A stretch of 64,000 bases of DNA from Sphingomonas_E sp042693015 (GCF_042693015.1 NZ_CP170544.1:2418001-2482000); one strand, 5' to 3'; numbered from the stretch's first letter, positions 1 through 8,082 are shown. Numbers and translations: made by a program. The notes: generated from the sequence alone by a model not told the origin.

Positions 1-387
1 TGCAGGTGCACTTGCCAGATATCGTCCATGTGCGCCCTGATGTGGAACGATAACCGCATTCCAGAGGCCGCATCCCAAACAGGCTGTTGGCTCTGCCCTG
101 AACCAATGCCTGCTTTCAGCATGCAAGAATCGCAAGGCAAACGGCGGCTTTGGCGGCGGATGCGGATCTCGTGCATCCGCCGTCGTCGCTATCCAACCTT
201 GGCTTCGATCTGCCAGCAGGCAGCCGCGAAGCGCGCCTCGCCGCCGCTGACATGAGGAACGAGCGCGCGGCATACCGCCTCGACGACCACAGCGCGGCGT
301 TCCGGGGCGCCGGTCCTCTTTGATGCAAGAACGCGGGATACTCCGCACCGGTTAACCGTTGAGCACCTCCCCAGTAAGGAGCGTAGC
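1..387. other. left-edge stretch without a supported gene
   Basis: Short open frames occur on both strands, but none has a convincing ribosome site, codon pattern or recognisable protein. The last 25 bases carry the AAGGAG ribosome site of the following gene. Any gene entering from the left would be cut by the window edge. Confidence 0.5.
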
Positions 388-846
388 ATGACCGATACCA
401 GCCACGACATTCGCACGCTTAACGGCCTCATCGCGACGACGATCGACAGCATCGACGGCTATTCGGAGGCGGCCCGGGACAGCGAGAGCGGACGCTTCGG
501 TTCGATTTTCTCCAGCCGTGCGACCGAGCGCCGTCAGGCCGCAACTGATCTCCAGGCCGAAGTGGTTCGCCTCGGCGGCAACCCCGAGGACGACGGCACC
601 GCATTGGCCGGCGTCCACCGCGCCTTCCTCAATCTCAAATCGGCGGTGACGGGCAAGGACGACAAGGCGATCGTCAATGAGGTCGAACGCGGCGAAGATC
701 ATATAAAGTCGAAGTTCGAGGACGCACTAAAGGATAGTGACCTTACCCCTCAGACCCGAGCGGCGATCGAACGGGCATACGCTTCGGTACGCGAGGGACA
801 CGATCAGATGCGCGATCTGAAGCATTCTCTCGATCCCGCTCGGTGA
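388..846 (+). CDS. PA2169-like four-helix-bundle protein (DUF2383)
   Basis: A 152-residue soluble, helical, highly charged protein. It resembles the PA2169/DUF2383 family, ferritin-like four-helix proteins usually linked to general stress; their biochemical role is not established. The start is supported by AAGGAG about seven bases upstream of the ATG. The repeating helix pattern runs the full length, with a conserved-looking segment near residues 50-70 and a final helix rich in charged residues. No signal peptide or membrane segment is seen. It stands alone, followed by a strong hairpin, so it is probably monocistronic. Confidence 0.8.
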   Translation: MTDTSHDIRTLNGLIATTIDSIDGYSEAARDSESGRFGSIFSSRATERRQAATDLQAEVVRLGGNPEDDGTALAGVHRAFLNLKSAVTGKDDKAIVNEVERGEDHIKSKFEDALKDSDLTPQTRAAIERAYASVREGHDQMRDLKHSLDPAR

Positions 847-889
847 TAGCCGTGCTGCCTGCTCGAACTTGACAAATAGTCGGGCTACC

Positions 890-919
890 GGGCCGCGGCA
901 TCGCATGATGCCGCGGCCC
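890..919 (+). terminator. GC-rich hairpin after the PA2169-like gene
   Basis: A perfect 13-bp inverted repeat (890-902 with 907-919) with a four-base loop starts 44 bases after the stop codon. No clear T-run follows, so it is a strong hairpin and a likely, not certain, intrinsic terminator. It may also shield the convergent small-peptide transcript. Confidence 0.6.
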
Positions 920-1044
920 CTATCACATAGGATCGCAAAGAGGTCGTGCTGAACGGCTAGGCTGGCGATCCGGAATCCAAGAGCCGTAGCAGTTGAGAAA
1001 CGCCGGTCAGATGAGCGGCCTGATGTCGGAACCGGACGCCGCTT

Positions 1045-1137
1045 TCACACCTTGCTGCGAACGGCCCGGATTAGAACCGAGAGGCTGGTGATCAGTGCGG
1101 CAATGGCGGTGATGAGGGATGCGTCGACCTGGAGCAT
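1045..1137 (-). CDS. SOS-controlled small hydrophobic peptide (TisB-like candidate)
   Basis: A 30-codon reading frame with a strong purine-rich ribosome site (AAAGGAGAGGAG) just before its ATG. The peptide begins MLQVDAS, has one hydrophobic stretch over roughly residues 7-23, and ends in a basic tail with Arg24, Arg27 and Lys29. That shape matches small membrane-acting peptides such as the SOS-induced type I toxin TisB, although no sequence homology is claimed. A perfect LexA-type box lies 52 bases upstream on the same strand. No antisense RNA or antitoxin can be called from sequence alone. The ORF is short, but the operator, ribosome site and amphipathic composition together support it. Its toxin role is inference. 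Confidence 0.6.
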   Translation of the reverse strand: MLQVDASLITAIAALITSLSVLIRAVRSKV

Positions 1138-1188
1138 TTCTCCTCTCCTTTCGACTCGCACTTAACCTATTTGGCACAATGTAGGAAA

Positions 1189-1203
1189 GAACAAATACAG
1201 AAC
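1189..1203 (-). promoter_or_regulatory. LexA box upstream of the small peptide
   Basis: Read on the minus strand this is GTTCTGTATTTGTTC, an exact GTTC-N7-GTTC direct repeat, the known alphaproteobacterial LexA operator. It faces the small peptide gene ending at 1045. It lies just beyond the stop of the upstream SRAP gene, so it probably serves an internal promoter for the peptide. Confidence 0.75.
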
Positions 1204-1219
1204 ATTTGTCAGGTTGCGC

Positions 1220-1888
1220 CTAGAGAAGCATTGGCACCGCCTCGGCTACGCCCTTCCGCTTCACCCATAGTTCGCTCGTCCGTTCGATTGCGCACAGTTC
1301 GGGCGGGAATTTCCGGTCCTGGAACGCGATGACATCGTCGATCGAACCGTGCAGCCAGGCGTCATGCTCGTGGGCGTGAAGCAGGACCGGCATGCGATCA
1401 TGGACCGGCTGGATCGCTTCATTCGCGCAGGTCATGAGCCCGGTATAGACGTCGCCCCATTCCACGCTTTGCCGCCAGAACCCGCCCCAGGCGAACAGCG
1501 GCTCGCTTTTCATGCTGAACCAGGTGCGGGTCATAGCGCCTTTCGGACCCTCGGCCTCGGCAAAGGCGGTGATCGGGATGAGACAGCGCCATTGGGGCTT
1601 CGCGGCAATGCCGCGCCACATTGGTCTTGAGAGGTCGGCGACATTGTTGACGGGTTTGGGGCGCGGCTGGACGCCACGCTTTTCCGCATTCTCGCGCATC
1701 GCTTTCAGGATCAACGGAAAACCCCAGACCATCGAGCGGAGCTCGCGAACACCCTCATTCTCGATGACGACCATGCCCGGCGTGCCGGGATAGGTTTCGG
1801 CCGCCACATTGAACGCGCCCGGCACCTTAGCCCTGAAATAGGCCGCCACCTCGTCGGCGGATTTTCGCGCGGTGGTGAGATTGCACAT
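1220..1888 (-). CDS. SOS response-associated peptidase (SRAP/YedK/HMCES family), intact
   Basis: A 222-residue SRAP-domain protein. This family covalently traps abasic sites in single-stranded DNA through Cys2 after removal of Met1. The expected catalytic residues are visible: Cys2 in the MCNL start, paired Asn at 81-82, Glu111 in the FAEAEG segment, and His163 in VHDRMPVLL. The length fits the family. It follows a second SRAP gene in the same direction after a 53-base gap, so the two are likely co-transcribed. The SOS setting, with LexA boxes on both sides of the pair, fits the family role in DNA-damage tolerance. Confidence 0.9.
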   Translation of the reverse strand: MCNLTTARKSADEVAAYFRAKVPGAFNVAAETYPGTPGMVVIENEGVRELRSMVWGFPLILKAMRENAEKRGVQPRPKPVNNVADLSRPMWRGIAAKPQWRCLIPITAFAEAEGPKGAMTRTWFSMKSEPLFAWGGFWRQSVEWGDVYTGLMTCANEAIQPVHDRMPVLLHAHEHDAWLHGSIDDVIAFQDRKFPPELCAIERTSELWVKRKGVAEAVPMLL

Positions 1889-1941
1889 CGGGCCTTCGAC
1901 CTGTTTTTGCAGACGCAGGTCAGATCAAAGCAGGCCGTTCG

Positions 1942-2613
1942 TCAAAGGCCAAGCCCCAACTGCGCCTCTGGCCAGATCGGGTCCTTCGGCCCCTTCCCGC
2001 TCTTCCAGCGATCCGCTGTCAGCTCCACGTCGAGGCGCTTTGAGGGCAAGGGCCGATGGAACTGGAAGTCGATGACGTCGGCGATCGTGCCATGGAGCCA
2101 GCGATCATAATCCCCCGGCATGAGGAGCACCGGCATCCGCTCGTTGAAGCCCATAACCATCGAGTTGCTGCCGGTCGTCATGCCGGCAAAGACCGGCCCC
2201 CACTGCTCGCTTCGGCGACAGAAGCCTGCCCAGGCGAAGATCGGCTCGCCCTTCAACCGGAACCAGGTGCGCGTCATCTTGCCCTTCTCGCCATCGGGTT
2301 CGGCAAATTCGGTGAGCGGGATCAGGCAGCGATAGCGGGGCTCGACGACTAGATCCTCCCACATGCGCGACATGAGATTGGCAACAAGGTTGACGGGCTT
2401 TGGCTCCTCGCCGCGGATGGCGCCTTCGAGCGTCGGGCGCGGAAATCCCCAGCGCATCGATCTCAAGACGCGCCGGCCTTCGTTTTCGAGGACAACCAGC
2501 CCTTGCGTCTCGGGTGTCGTCTCTTCCGGCACCGCGAGCCCCGCCTCAAACTCGAGGTCAAAATGCGTGGCAAGCTGGAGGCCGTTCGCCCGCAAGGTGT
2601 AGAGATTGCTCAT
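1942..2613 (-). CDS. SRAP paralogue lacking Cys2 and the catalytic His
   Basis: A 223-residue paralogue of the neighbouring SRAP protein, full length and alignable throughout. It starts MSNLY, so the nucleophile Cys2 is Ser. The histidine of the HDRMP motif is Asn157 in FNERMPVLL. Glu105 in FAEPDG is kept. The known SRAP chemistry needs Cys2 to form the DNA-protein crosslink, so this copy is predicted not to crosslink abasic sites. It could act as a binding-only or regulatory partner. The start is fixed by GAGGAAAGG upstream and a promoter-like TTGACA-N17-GACACT. The frame is intact, which argues against simple decay. Confidence 0.85.
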   Translation of the reverse strand: MSNLYTLRANGLQLATHFDLEFEAGLAVPEETTPETQGLVVLENEGRRVLRSMRWGFPRPTLEGAIRGEEPKPVNLVANLMSRMWEDLVVEPRYRCLIPLTEFAEPDGEKGKMTRTWFRLKGEPIFAWAGFCRRSEQWGPVFAGMTTGSNSMVMGFNERMPVLLMPGDYDRWLHGTIADVIDFQFHRPLPSKRLDVELTADRWKSGKGPKDPIWPEAQLGLGL

Positions 2614-2631
2614 GACCTTTCCTCAAGCGCC

Positions 2632-2660
2632 AGTGTCAGGTGGGGTCCGCCGTCTGTCAA
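2632..2660 (-). promoter_or_regulatory. promoter for the SRAP pair
   Basis: The minus strand reads TTGACA, 17 bases, GACACT, placed about 19 bases before the SRAP start and followed by the ribosome site GAGGAAAGG. The -35 is a perfect sigma-70 match and the -10 is weak. It lies outside the nearby LexA box, so control by LexA in this direction is uncertain. Confidence 0.45.
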
Positions 2661-2686
2661 ATGCGATCGGACGATGGCCGACGGCA

Positions 2687-2715
2687 TTGACTCAATGTTC
2701 CCTAAATGTTCTCAT
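2687..2715 (+). promoter_or_regulatory. LexA-controlled promoter of the first SOS cassette, likely leaderless
   Basis: TTGACT (2687-2692), a 17-base spacer, then TCTCAT (2710-2715). The LexA box GTTC-CCTAAAT-GTTC (2697-2711) fills the spacer and touches the -10. Only six bases separate the -10 from the ATG at 2722, so the transcript should begin at or next to the start codon. The same arrangement occurs at 32451-32479. Confidence 0.65.
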
Positions 2716-2721
2716 TTGTCC

Positions 2722-2964
2722 ATGGCCCGACTCGACGAACAATCGCTGGCGCTGCACTTCGAAGTGGCGCTTACCACCGCTGCTCCCCAGATCGTGGCGG
2801 AGCTCGCCCAACCCGATCGCTACCGCCGGCTCGCCGCGGTCGCGACGCTTGCTCATCTGCTCGCCGAGCGAATGAACGGATTCGAGGTGATTCCGGCAGA
2901 AGGGCCGTCGCGCGACGAGCCCATGCCGCTCTTTCCGGATCTCGGATCCGTGCACGGAGGATGA
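2722..2964 (+). CDS. SOS cassette protein A (80 aa, unknown function)
   Basis: A small, mostly helical protein of unknown function. It starts at the ATG six bases after the -10 element; a longer open frame to 2503 is rejected because it crosses the promoter. It aligns with the protein at 32486-32701: both begin M-x-R-x-D, share an ALxTA segment, a DRxxRxAAVxxLAxxLAxR core and an acidic Pro-rich tail. It is the first of three genes. Its stop overlaps the next start as ATGA, so translation is probably coupled. LexA repression followed by release during DNA damage is the expected regulation. No catalytic motif is seen. Confidence 0.65.
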   Translation: MARLDEQSLALHFEVALTTAAPQIVAELAQPDRYRRLAAVATLAHLLAERMNGFEVIPAEGPSRDEPMPLFPDLGSVHGG

Positions 2965-3197
2965 GCGATGCACCGGAGCCGCCCGCGGCACCGCGCCGAC
3001 TGGACATGGACGCGATCCAGTTCCTGATCCTGTTCGAGCTCGGCCAGGCGCCCGCTTATCTCTATGTCGACATACGCTCAAAGGACCGGTCGAAGCGCGA
3101 GCGCGCACTCAAGGTCCTGATGGAACGGGTCGCGCGCCGCTTCGAGCCGTTCGACGTCCTGCACCGGTCGCAGCCGGCCGGTCATGGCCGGGGGTAA
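2961..3197 (+). CDS. SOS cassette protein B (78 aa, unknown function)
   Basis: A 78-residue protein with a Pro/Ala-rich N-terminus (about residues 1-14), a hydrophobic helix around residues 18-30 and a basic helical middle rich in Lys and Arg. No family is recognised. The start overlaps the stop of protein A (ATGA), with GGAGG immediately upstream, which supports coupled expression. The middle gene of the second cassette (32701-33000) is in the same place but shows no clear sequence similarity, so this slot appears to vary between copies. Confidence 0.55.
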   Translation: MSDAPEPPAAPRRLDMDAIQFLILFELGQAPAYLYVDIRSKDRSKRERALKVLMERVARRFEPFDVLHRSQPAGHGRG

Positions 3198-3209
3198 AAG
3201 CGGTGTTCA

Positions 3210-3551
3210 ATGCCCGATACCGACCCTGCCCTCACCCATCTTAGCCGCAAGCTCACCTGTGTCCAGCACGCGGCACTCTACCATTATAATGTTCGCGTCG
3301 CGTGTCGGTCGTGCCCACATGTGCGCATCTTCGAGGGGCACCAACTCTGGTGGCTGTTCCACCGCCGTCGCTGGGATGACCGGCTCGAGCATCTGCCGCG
3401 CCGTTTCTGGTGCTCGGCCTGCTGGATGGCTAGCCGTCGCAAGGTCCGCCCGAACACGGTCACGCTGACCAAAGATGACCCCACGGGCGACGCATTGCCC
3501 TGGCCCGACGACCGCGAATGGAAGAGAGTCGTCAGCCGCTATCGCTCCTGA
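3210..3551 (+). CDS. SOS cassette protein C: four-Cys zinc-ribbon-like protein
   Basis: A 113-residue protein with CRSCPHV and later FWCSAC pairs, a layout expected for a treble-clef or zinc-ribbon site. Between them sit an LWW-F motif and a basic WDD segment. After the second pair come RRKVRP and a final WKRVVSRYRS. It aligns along its whole length with the protein at 33002-33331, which keeps both Cys pairs, the LWW motif, RVRP and the WKR-V-R-RS end. The function is unknown; nucleic-acid binding is a reasonable inference from the zinc site and basic tail. It closes the LexA-controlled cassette. Confidence 0.65.
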   Translation: MPDTDPALTHLSRKLTCVQHAALYHYNVRVACRSCPHVRIFEGHQLWWLFHRRRWDDRLEHLPRRFWCSACWMASRRKVRPNTVTLTKDDPTGDALPWPDDREWKRVVSRYRS

Positions 3552-3588
3552 GCTGCAGCCGTCATGCCGGCTGGCACCTGATCCAGCG

Positions 3589-3882
3589 TCACTCGCAACC
3601 GATGCCGTCGCCGTCCCGATCGAGGTGCGGCCCATAGCCGGGTGAGCCGGCCCGAACGGGCGCAGCGCCCGCCGCGCGCGCCGCCGAGCAATTGGCAAAG
3701 GGTCGCGATCCGCCGCCCACCAGCCCCATCGACTGCGATCTGGCAGGCTGTGCCGGGGCCCGGTGGCAATGATAGCCGCCATTCTTCCGGTCGTTGTGAC
3801 AACCTTCGGCGTTGAGGCCGCCCGGATGGGCGGACGCCATCGTCGCGAGGCACAACAATCCCGTCCCCAAAATCCACCGCAT
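3589..3882 (-). CDS. secreted YHYH/Excalibur calcium-binding protein
   Basis: A 97-residue exported protein. It has an N-terminal signal peptide (about residues 1-18, ending ASA), then HPGGLNAEGCHNDRKNGG and YHCHR, typical of YHYH-domain proteins. It ends with an Excalibur domain: FxNC near residues 62-65 and the DRDGDGIGCE calcium-loop end. These domains are common in envelope or extracellular proteins and often accompany nuclease-like proteins, but no catalytic domain is present here. It runs convergent to the preceding cassette and divergent from traG. Confidence 0.8.
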   Translation of the reverse strand: MRWILGTGLLCLATMASAHPGGLNAEGCHNDRKNGGYHCHRAPAQPARSQSMGLVGGGSRPFANCSAARAAGAAPVRAGSPGYGPHLDRDGDGIGCE

Positions 3883-4068
3883 CCTATCCCCCCATTGCCG
3901 GGCGCATCCCCTAGCCCGGCCCCCTTAAAATATCCGTCCAGGCCGGCCGCCGTGCGCGCCTGATTCCGCGAAGACGCCATCAGCCGTACCCGCCGCACCC
4001 TGTCACATGAGACGCATCGGGCAGATTTTCCCAGGCGTCCAGAGCGGATGGACGGACGGGAGAGTCCC

Positions 4069-6753
4069 ATGACCCCTACCAGGCTCCTGATCGGCCAGAT
4101 CCTGATTGTGTTCGCGATCATGATCCTGGGCGTGTGGATCTCGACCCAGTGGTGCGCGAGCATGCTGGGATACCAGCCGCGCCTCGGCGAACCCTGGTTC
4201 CTGCTCTTCGGCACGCCGATCTATCGTCCATGGTCGCTGTTCGTCTGGTGGTACCAATATGACGCCTATGCGCCGCACATCTTCGACAAGGCCGGCACGC
4301 TCGCATCGGCCAGTGGACTTCTGGGATGCGCGGCGGCGATTGGCGGATCCCTCTGGCGGGCCCGCCAGGCGAGCTTCGTCACCACCTATGGCTCGGCGCG
4401 CTGGGCGTCGCGGACCGAGATCGCGAAGGCCGGCCTTCACGACGATGCCGGCGTCCTGCTCGGCCGCATCGGCCGGCTTTATCTCCGCCATGAAGGCCCC
4501 GAGCATGTCATGGTGTTCGCGCCGACGCGGAGCGGCAAGGGCGTGGGGCTCGTCATCCCGACCTTGCTGTCCTGGACCGGCTCTGCGCTCATCCACGACA
4601 TCAAGGGCGAGAACTGGCAGCTGACCGCCGGCTGGCGGGCGCGCTTCTCGCATTGCCTGCTGTTCAATCCGACCGATCCCCGCTCGGCGCGCTACAATCC
4701 GCTGCTCGAGGTCCGGCGCGGAGCGAACGAGGTCCGCGACGCCCAGAATATCGCCGACATCCTCGTTGATCCCGAAGGTTCGCTCGACAAGCGCGACCAT
4801 TGGCAGAAAACCAGCCATTCGCTTCTCGTCGGCGTCATCCTCCACGTCCTCTATGCCGAGGAGGAGAAGACGCTGGCGCGGGTCGCAACCGTGCTTGCCG
4901 ATCCGTCGCGGCCCTTTGCCGCGACGCTCACCGCGATGAAGTCGACCAACCATCTGGGGTCGGACAGTGAGGCGATCGTCCATCCGGTCGTCGCGTCCGC
5001 TGCCCAGGAACTGCTCAACAAATCCGCCAATGAATGTTCGGGCGTGCTCTCGACCGCGCTTTCCTACCTCAGCCTCTACCGCGATCCCGTGGTGGCCGAG
5101 GTGACCTCGTACTCGGACTGGCGGATCGCCGATCTCATCGCCGCCGATCATCCGGTCTCGCTTTATCTCGTCATTCCGCCCGCCGACATCTCGCGGACCA
5201 AGCCGCTCGTCCGCCTGATCCTCAACCAGATCGGCCGGCGGCTTACCGAAGCGCTCGATGGCGACCGGACGGCGGGTGCGAAGCACCGCCTGCTGATGAT
5301 GCTTGACGAGTTTCCAGCACTCGGCCGGCTCGATTTCTTCGAGACCGCATTGGCCTTCCTTGCCGGCTATGGCGTGCGCGTCTTCCTGATCGCGCAGAGC
5401 CTGAACCAGATCGCCAAGGCCTATGGCGAGAACAACTCGGTGCTCGAAAACTGCCATGTCCGCGTGGCGTTCGCGACCAATGACGAGCGCACCGCCAAGC
5501 GCGTCTCGGATGCGCTCGGCACGGCAACCGAGCAGCGCGCGATGCGCAACTATGCCGGGCACCGGCTCGCCCCCTGGCTCGCCCACGTCATGGTCAGCCG
5601 CCAGGAGACAGCCCGCGCGCTGCTGACGCCGGGCGAGATCATGCAACTGCCGGCGACCGACGAGATCGTGATGGTCTCAGGCCTCCCGCCGATCCGTGCG
5701 AAGAAGCTCGCTTATTACAAGGACGCCGATTTCCGGACCCGCGTCCTGCCGCCGCCGGTGCTTGCCGACGGTCCCTATGCGGATCGCCCCGCACCGCGGA
5801 GCGACGACTGGACGGGCCTTGGCAAACCGGCGGATGTCGCCGTGTCGGCGGACACACCGACAGCGGCGGCGCCGAACCCTCCGTCAGTCGCCGATCAGAC
5901 CCGTTTTCTCTTCGAGCGAATCGTCGGGGCATCGGACAATGTCGAACATCGTGACGCAATGCGCAGGATCAACGATCGGCTCCATCTGGCGCGGCAGTGC
6001 GAGACGCGCCTGATAGCGGATGTCGACGAGGAACTCGCATCGATCGCTATGCTGTTCGACGCGGCAAAGGCCGTCCAGCTGAAGCGCCGGCTGATCGCCT
6101 ATCACCATCAGCGGGAAAGGCTGGTCCCGAAGCTCGTCGCACTACTGGCCCTGCACGCGGGCGGCGAGGCGGAGGGAGATTCGCCTGCCATCAACGAGAC
6201 CCTGTCGATGACCGGGCCGACGACCTGGCAAAAGGGCCAGCTTGGAGAGCCGGATTGGCGATTTGGTCAGTTGAGTGGTTATCCCCGGTCTCTGCAAGAC
6301 CAGTTCGCAAAGTGGGATCAGGATTGTGCCGCGGCCGGGAGGCGCCTTCGGTTTCTGCCTGGCTACGGCGGTGAGTTGATCACTGGAAAAAGCACTTCGG
6401 AGGCGGGAACTTCCGTTCCGCTCGACCTGAACCGTGATGGCAAGCGCGATTATGTCATCGACACCGCAGACTTGAGTTGTGGCGTGTTTTCGCCAGCAGT
6501 CAGGCCAAAGCCTTACTGCGGTTCCGACTGCGAGCTTATCGCGGTGATTTCCCGGCCCGACGGGACACATATGATCGACCGCGTCGCCGGCTCCATCACC
6601 TTCAATGGCAACGGCGATCCGGCAAGCATCGTCACGCGCGGCAGGAATTCTGCGATCACCTGGCCTGCGGCATCAGGGTCAAAATGCGTCATGATCGAAG
6701 TCAGTTGGACCGGAACGACGCAACAGAGGCGCAACGTGCCATGCCCGGGTTAA
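4069..6753 (+). CDS. traG: TraG/VirD4-type conjugative coupling ATPase with C-terminal extension
   Basis: An 894-residue protein. It has an N-terminal membrane segment (about residues 7-29) and a second near 85-105, a Walker A APTRSGKG near residue 151 and a Walker B LLMMLDEF near 408, as in type IV coupling proteins that bring DNA to the secretion channel. GGGAG before 4069 favours this start over 4048. Family members are usually about 600-700 residues. Here a helical linker (about 605-700) is followed by a domain with an EF-hand-like loop, DLNRDGKRDY (about 786-795), and several Cys residues. That part looks like small secreted sphingomonad proteins and would be cytoplasmic here. No trb or virB genes are nearby, so the element looks degraded. 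Confidence 0.85.
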   Translation: MTPTRLLIGQILIVFAIMILGVWISTQWCASMLGYQPRLGEPWFLLFGTPIYRPWSLFVWWYQYDAYAPHIFDKAGTLASASGLLGCAAAIGGSLWRARQASFVTTYGSARWASRTEIAKAGLHDDAGVLLGRIGRLYLRHEGPEHVMVFAPTRSGKGVGLVIPTLLSWTGSALIHDIKGENWQLTAGWRARFSHCLLFNPTDPRSARYNPLLEVRRGANEVRDAQNIADILVDPEGSLDKRDHWQKTSHSLLVGVILHVLYAEEEKTLARVATVLADPSRPFAATLTAMKSTNHLGSDSEAIVHPVVASAAQELLNKSANECSGVLSTALSYLSLYRDPVVAEVTSYSDWRIADLIAADHPVSLYLVIPPADISRTKPLVRLILNQIGRRLTEALDGDRTAGAKHRLLMMLDEFPALGRLDFFETALAFLAGYGVRVFLIAQSLNQIAKAYGENNSVLENCHVRVAFATNDERTAKRVSDALGTATEQRAMRNYAGHRLAPWLAHVMVSRQETARALLTPGEIMQLPATDEIVMVSGLPPIRAKKLAYYKDADFRTRVLPPPVLADGPYADRPAPRSDDWTGLGKPADVAVSADTPTAAAPNPPSVADQTRFLFERIVGASDNVEHRDAMRRINDRLHLARQCETRLIADVDEELASIAMLFDAAKAVQLKRRLIAYHHQRERLVPKLVALLALHAGGEAEGDSPAINETLSMTGPTTWQKGQLGEPDWRFGQLSGYPRSLQDQFAKWDQDCAAAGRRLRFLPGYGGELITGKSTSEAGTSVPLDLNRDGKRDYVIDTADLSCGVFSPAVRPKPYCGSDCELIAVISRPDGTHMIDRVAGSITFNGNGDPASIVTRGRNSAITWPAASGSKCVMIEVSWTGTTQQRRNVPCPG

Positions 6754-6877
6754 AGACCGGTTTCGGCAGGTGTCCTCACGAGCACACTCGGGGCGCCACT
6801 GCGCAAATAGTATTTAACACTAGCGCACCTCACCGCACGGAAGGTAGCGAACGGTCCCCGTCGCGAGCTCAACTCGT

Positions 6878-7963
6878 ATGATAAGTCGCAGGATGTTTTT
6901 CCGAACGGGCGCAGGAGGCTTGGCCGCCTTCGCTATTGGTTCAGCGACCGGCCGAGGTCTGACTGCCGTTCCTGTCGTTGATACGCTCACGCTGCAAGTT
7001 CTCGTCGACAACGCCACGTTCGGTCCGTTTCTGCCCGACCTCGTGCTTCCCGGACTAAGTGTAAAGCGCCACACCGGTGATCCCGTCGGTGGAGTTATGT
7101 CTCGAACTGCGCTTCACGCGGAGTTCGGCCTTTCGATCTTGGCAACCTCCCGGCGAGATGGCTCGACGGCCCAGGTGCTGGTCGACTTCGGCTACTCGCC
7201 TGAGGCGGTTCGCAACAACCTCGCGATGCTCGGCATCGACCTCTCCGGGCTCGACGCCGCGGTACTCAGCCATGGACACTTGGATCATTATGGCGGATTT
7301 CGGGGATTCTTCCCGGACGAACCGCGACCTCAGGTGCCGCTCTATGTCGGTGGTGAAGAGGTCTTCTGCGAACGGATCGCCCTCATCGGCGATCCGCCCC
7401 CAATAATGGGAACGCTCGATCGCGCGGCGCTCGCAAAAGCTGGGTTCATGGCTCGAATTTCGCCCGAGCCCCAGATTATCAAGCAGCAGGCCTTTTCCAC
7501 CGGTGTGATCCCCCTTGCTGGATTTGAGCGCGCGGCGATCCCAACGCAAATGCGGCCGGGCAGAGGTTGTGACAGGAATGCGCTGAACCCGTCCAAGCGC
7601 CACCTCGACCAACTTCCCGATGACGGCGAGCACGAGCTCGCTACGTGCTACAACGTGAAGAATCTCGGCCTGGTCGTCATTGCATCCTGCAGCCATCGGG
7701 GCGTGATCAACAGCGTGCGGCAGGCGCAGAAGGTGTCCGGCATCGACAAGGTTCATGCCGTTGTCGGAGGATTTCACCTCGTACGCCCCAGAACCGAGGA
7801 TGAGGCTCGCCGCACCGTCGCGGAATTCGCCACCATCGATCCCACCTACATTGTGCCGATGCACTGTACTGGAGACGTGTTCATCCAGGAGGCGATGCGG
7901 GTCATGCCTCAGAAAATCATCCGTCCATATGTTGGAACTGAGTTGCAGTTCGCCGATTGGTAG
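6878..7963 (+). CDS. Tat-exported metallo-beta-lactamase-fold hydrolase
   Basis: A 361-residue MBL-fold protein. The N-terminus SRRMFFRTGAGG followed by a hydrophobic stretch is a twin-arginine signal, so export in folded form is expected. The metal motif SHGHLDHYGG sits at residues 131-140. Later metal-site segments are CSHRG (about 270), GGFHL (about 295) and PMHCTG (about 328). The pattern fits the MBL subgroup related to 7,8-dihydropterin-6-methyl-4-(ribofuranosyl)aminobenzene phosphate synthase, whose members have varied hydrolase roles. The substrate is unknown. It is separated from traG by 124 bases and is probably transcribed alone. Confidence 0.8.
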   Translation: MISRRMFFRTGAGGLAAFAIGSATGRGLTAVPVVDTLTLQVLVDNATFGPFLPDLVLPGLSVKRHTGDPVGGVMSRTALHAEFGLSILATSRRDGSTAQVLVDFGYSPEAVRNNLAMLGIDLSGLDAAVLSHGHLDHYGGFRGFFPDEPRPQVPLYVGGEEVFCERIALIGDPPPIMGTLDRAALAKAGFMARISPEPQIIKQQAFSTGVIPLAGFERAAIPTQMRPGRGCDRNALNPSKRHLDQLPDDGEHELATCYNVKNLGLVVIASCSHRGVINSVRQAQKVSGIDKVHAVVGGFHLVRPRTEDEARRTVAEFATIDPTYIVPMHCTGDVFIQEAMRVMPQKIIRPYVGTELQFADW

Positions 7964-8082
7964 CGGGCTTGACCCCGATTCGACGAAGGGATTGGTGATC
8001 ACGCCAGAGTGGCGGCAGCGGGTGGCGCCGCCATTCCGGACCTTCCCATCCTTGTAGTTTCATCCCCGACGCTTCCCTTCGT

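Noticed and set aside
330..360. possible EcfG (general stress sigma) promoter before the PA2169-like gene
   Set aside because: A CGTT-type -10 is present, but the -35 reads GGGAT and not GGAAC, so the match is too weak.
4003..5646. 547-codon open frame on the minus strand opposite traG
   Set aside because: It mirrors the traG codons, has no ribosome site and gives no recognisable protein; high GC keeps the opposite frame open.
8009..8033. GC hairpin between the MBL-fold and DUF389 genes
   Set aside because: The stem is seven bases with a ten-base loop and no T-run; possible bidirectional terminator but not strong enough to list.
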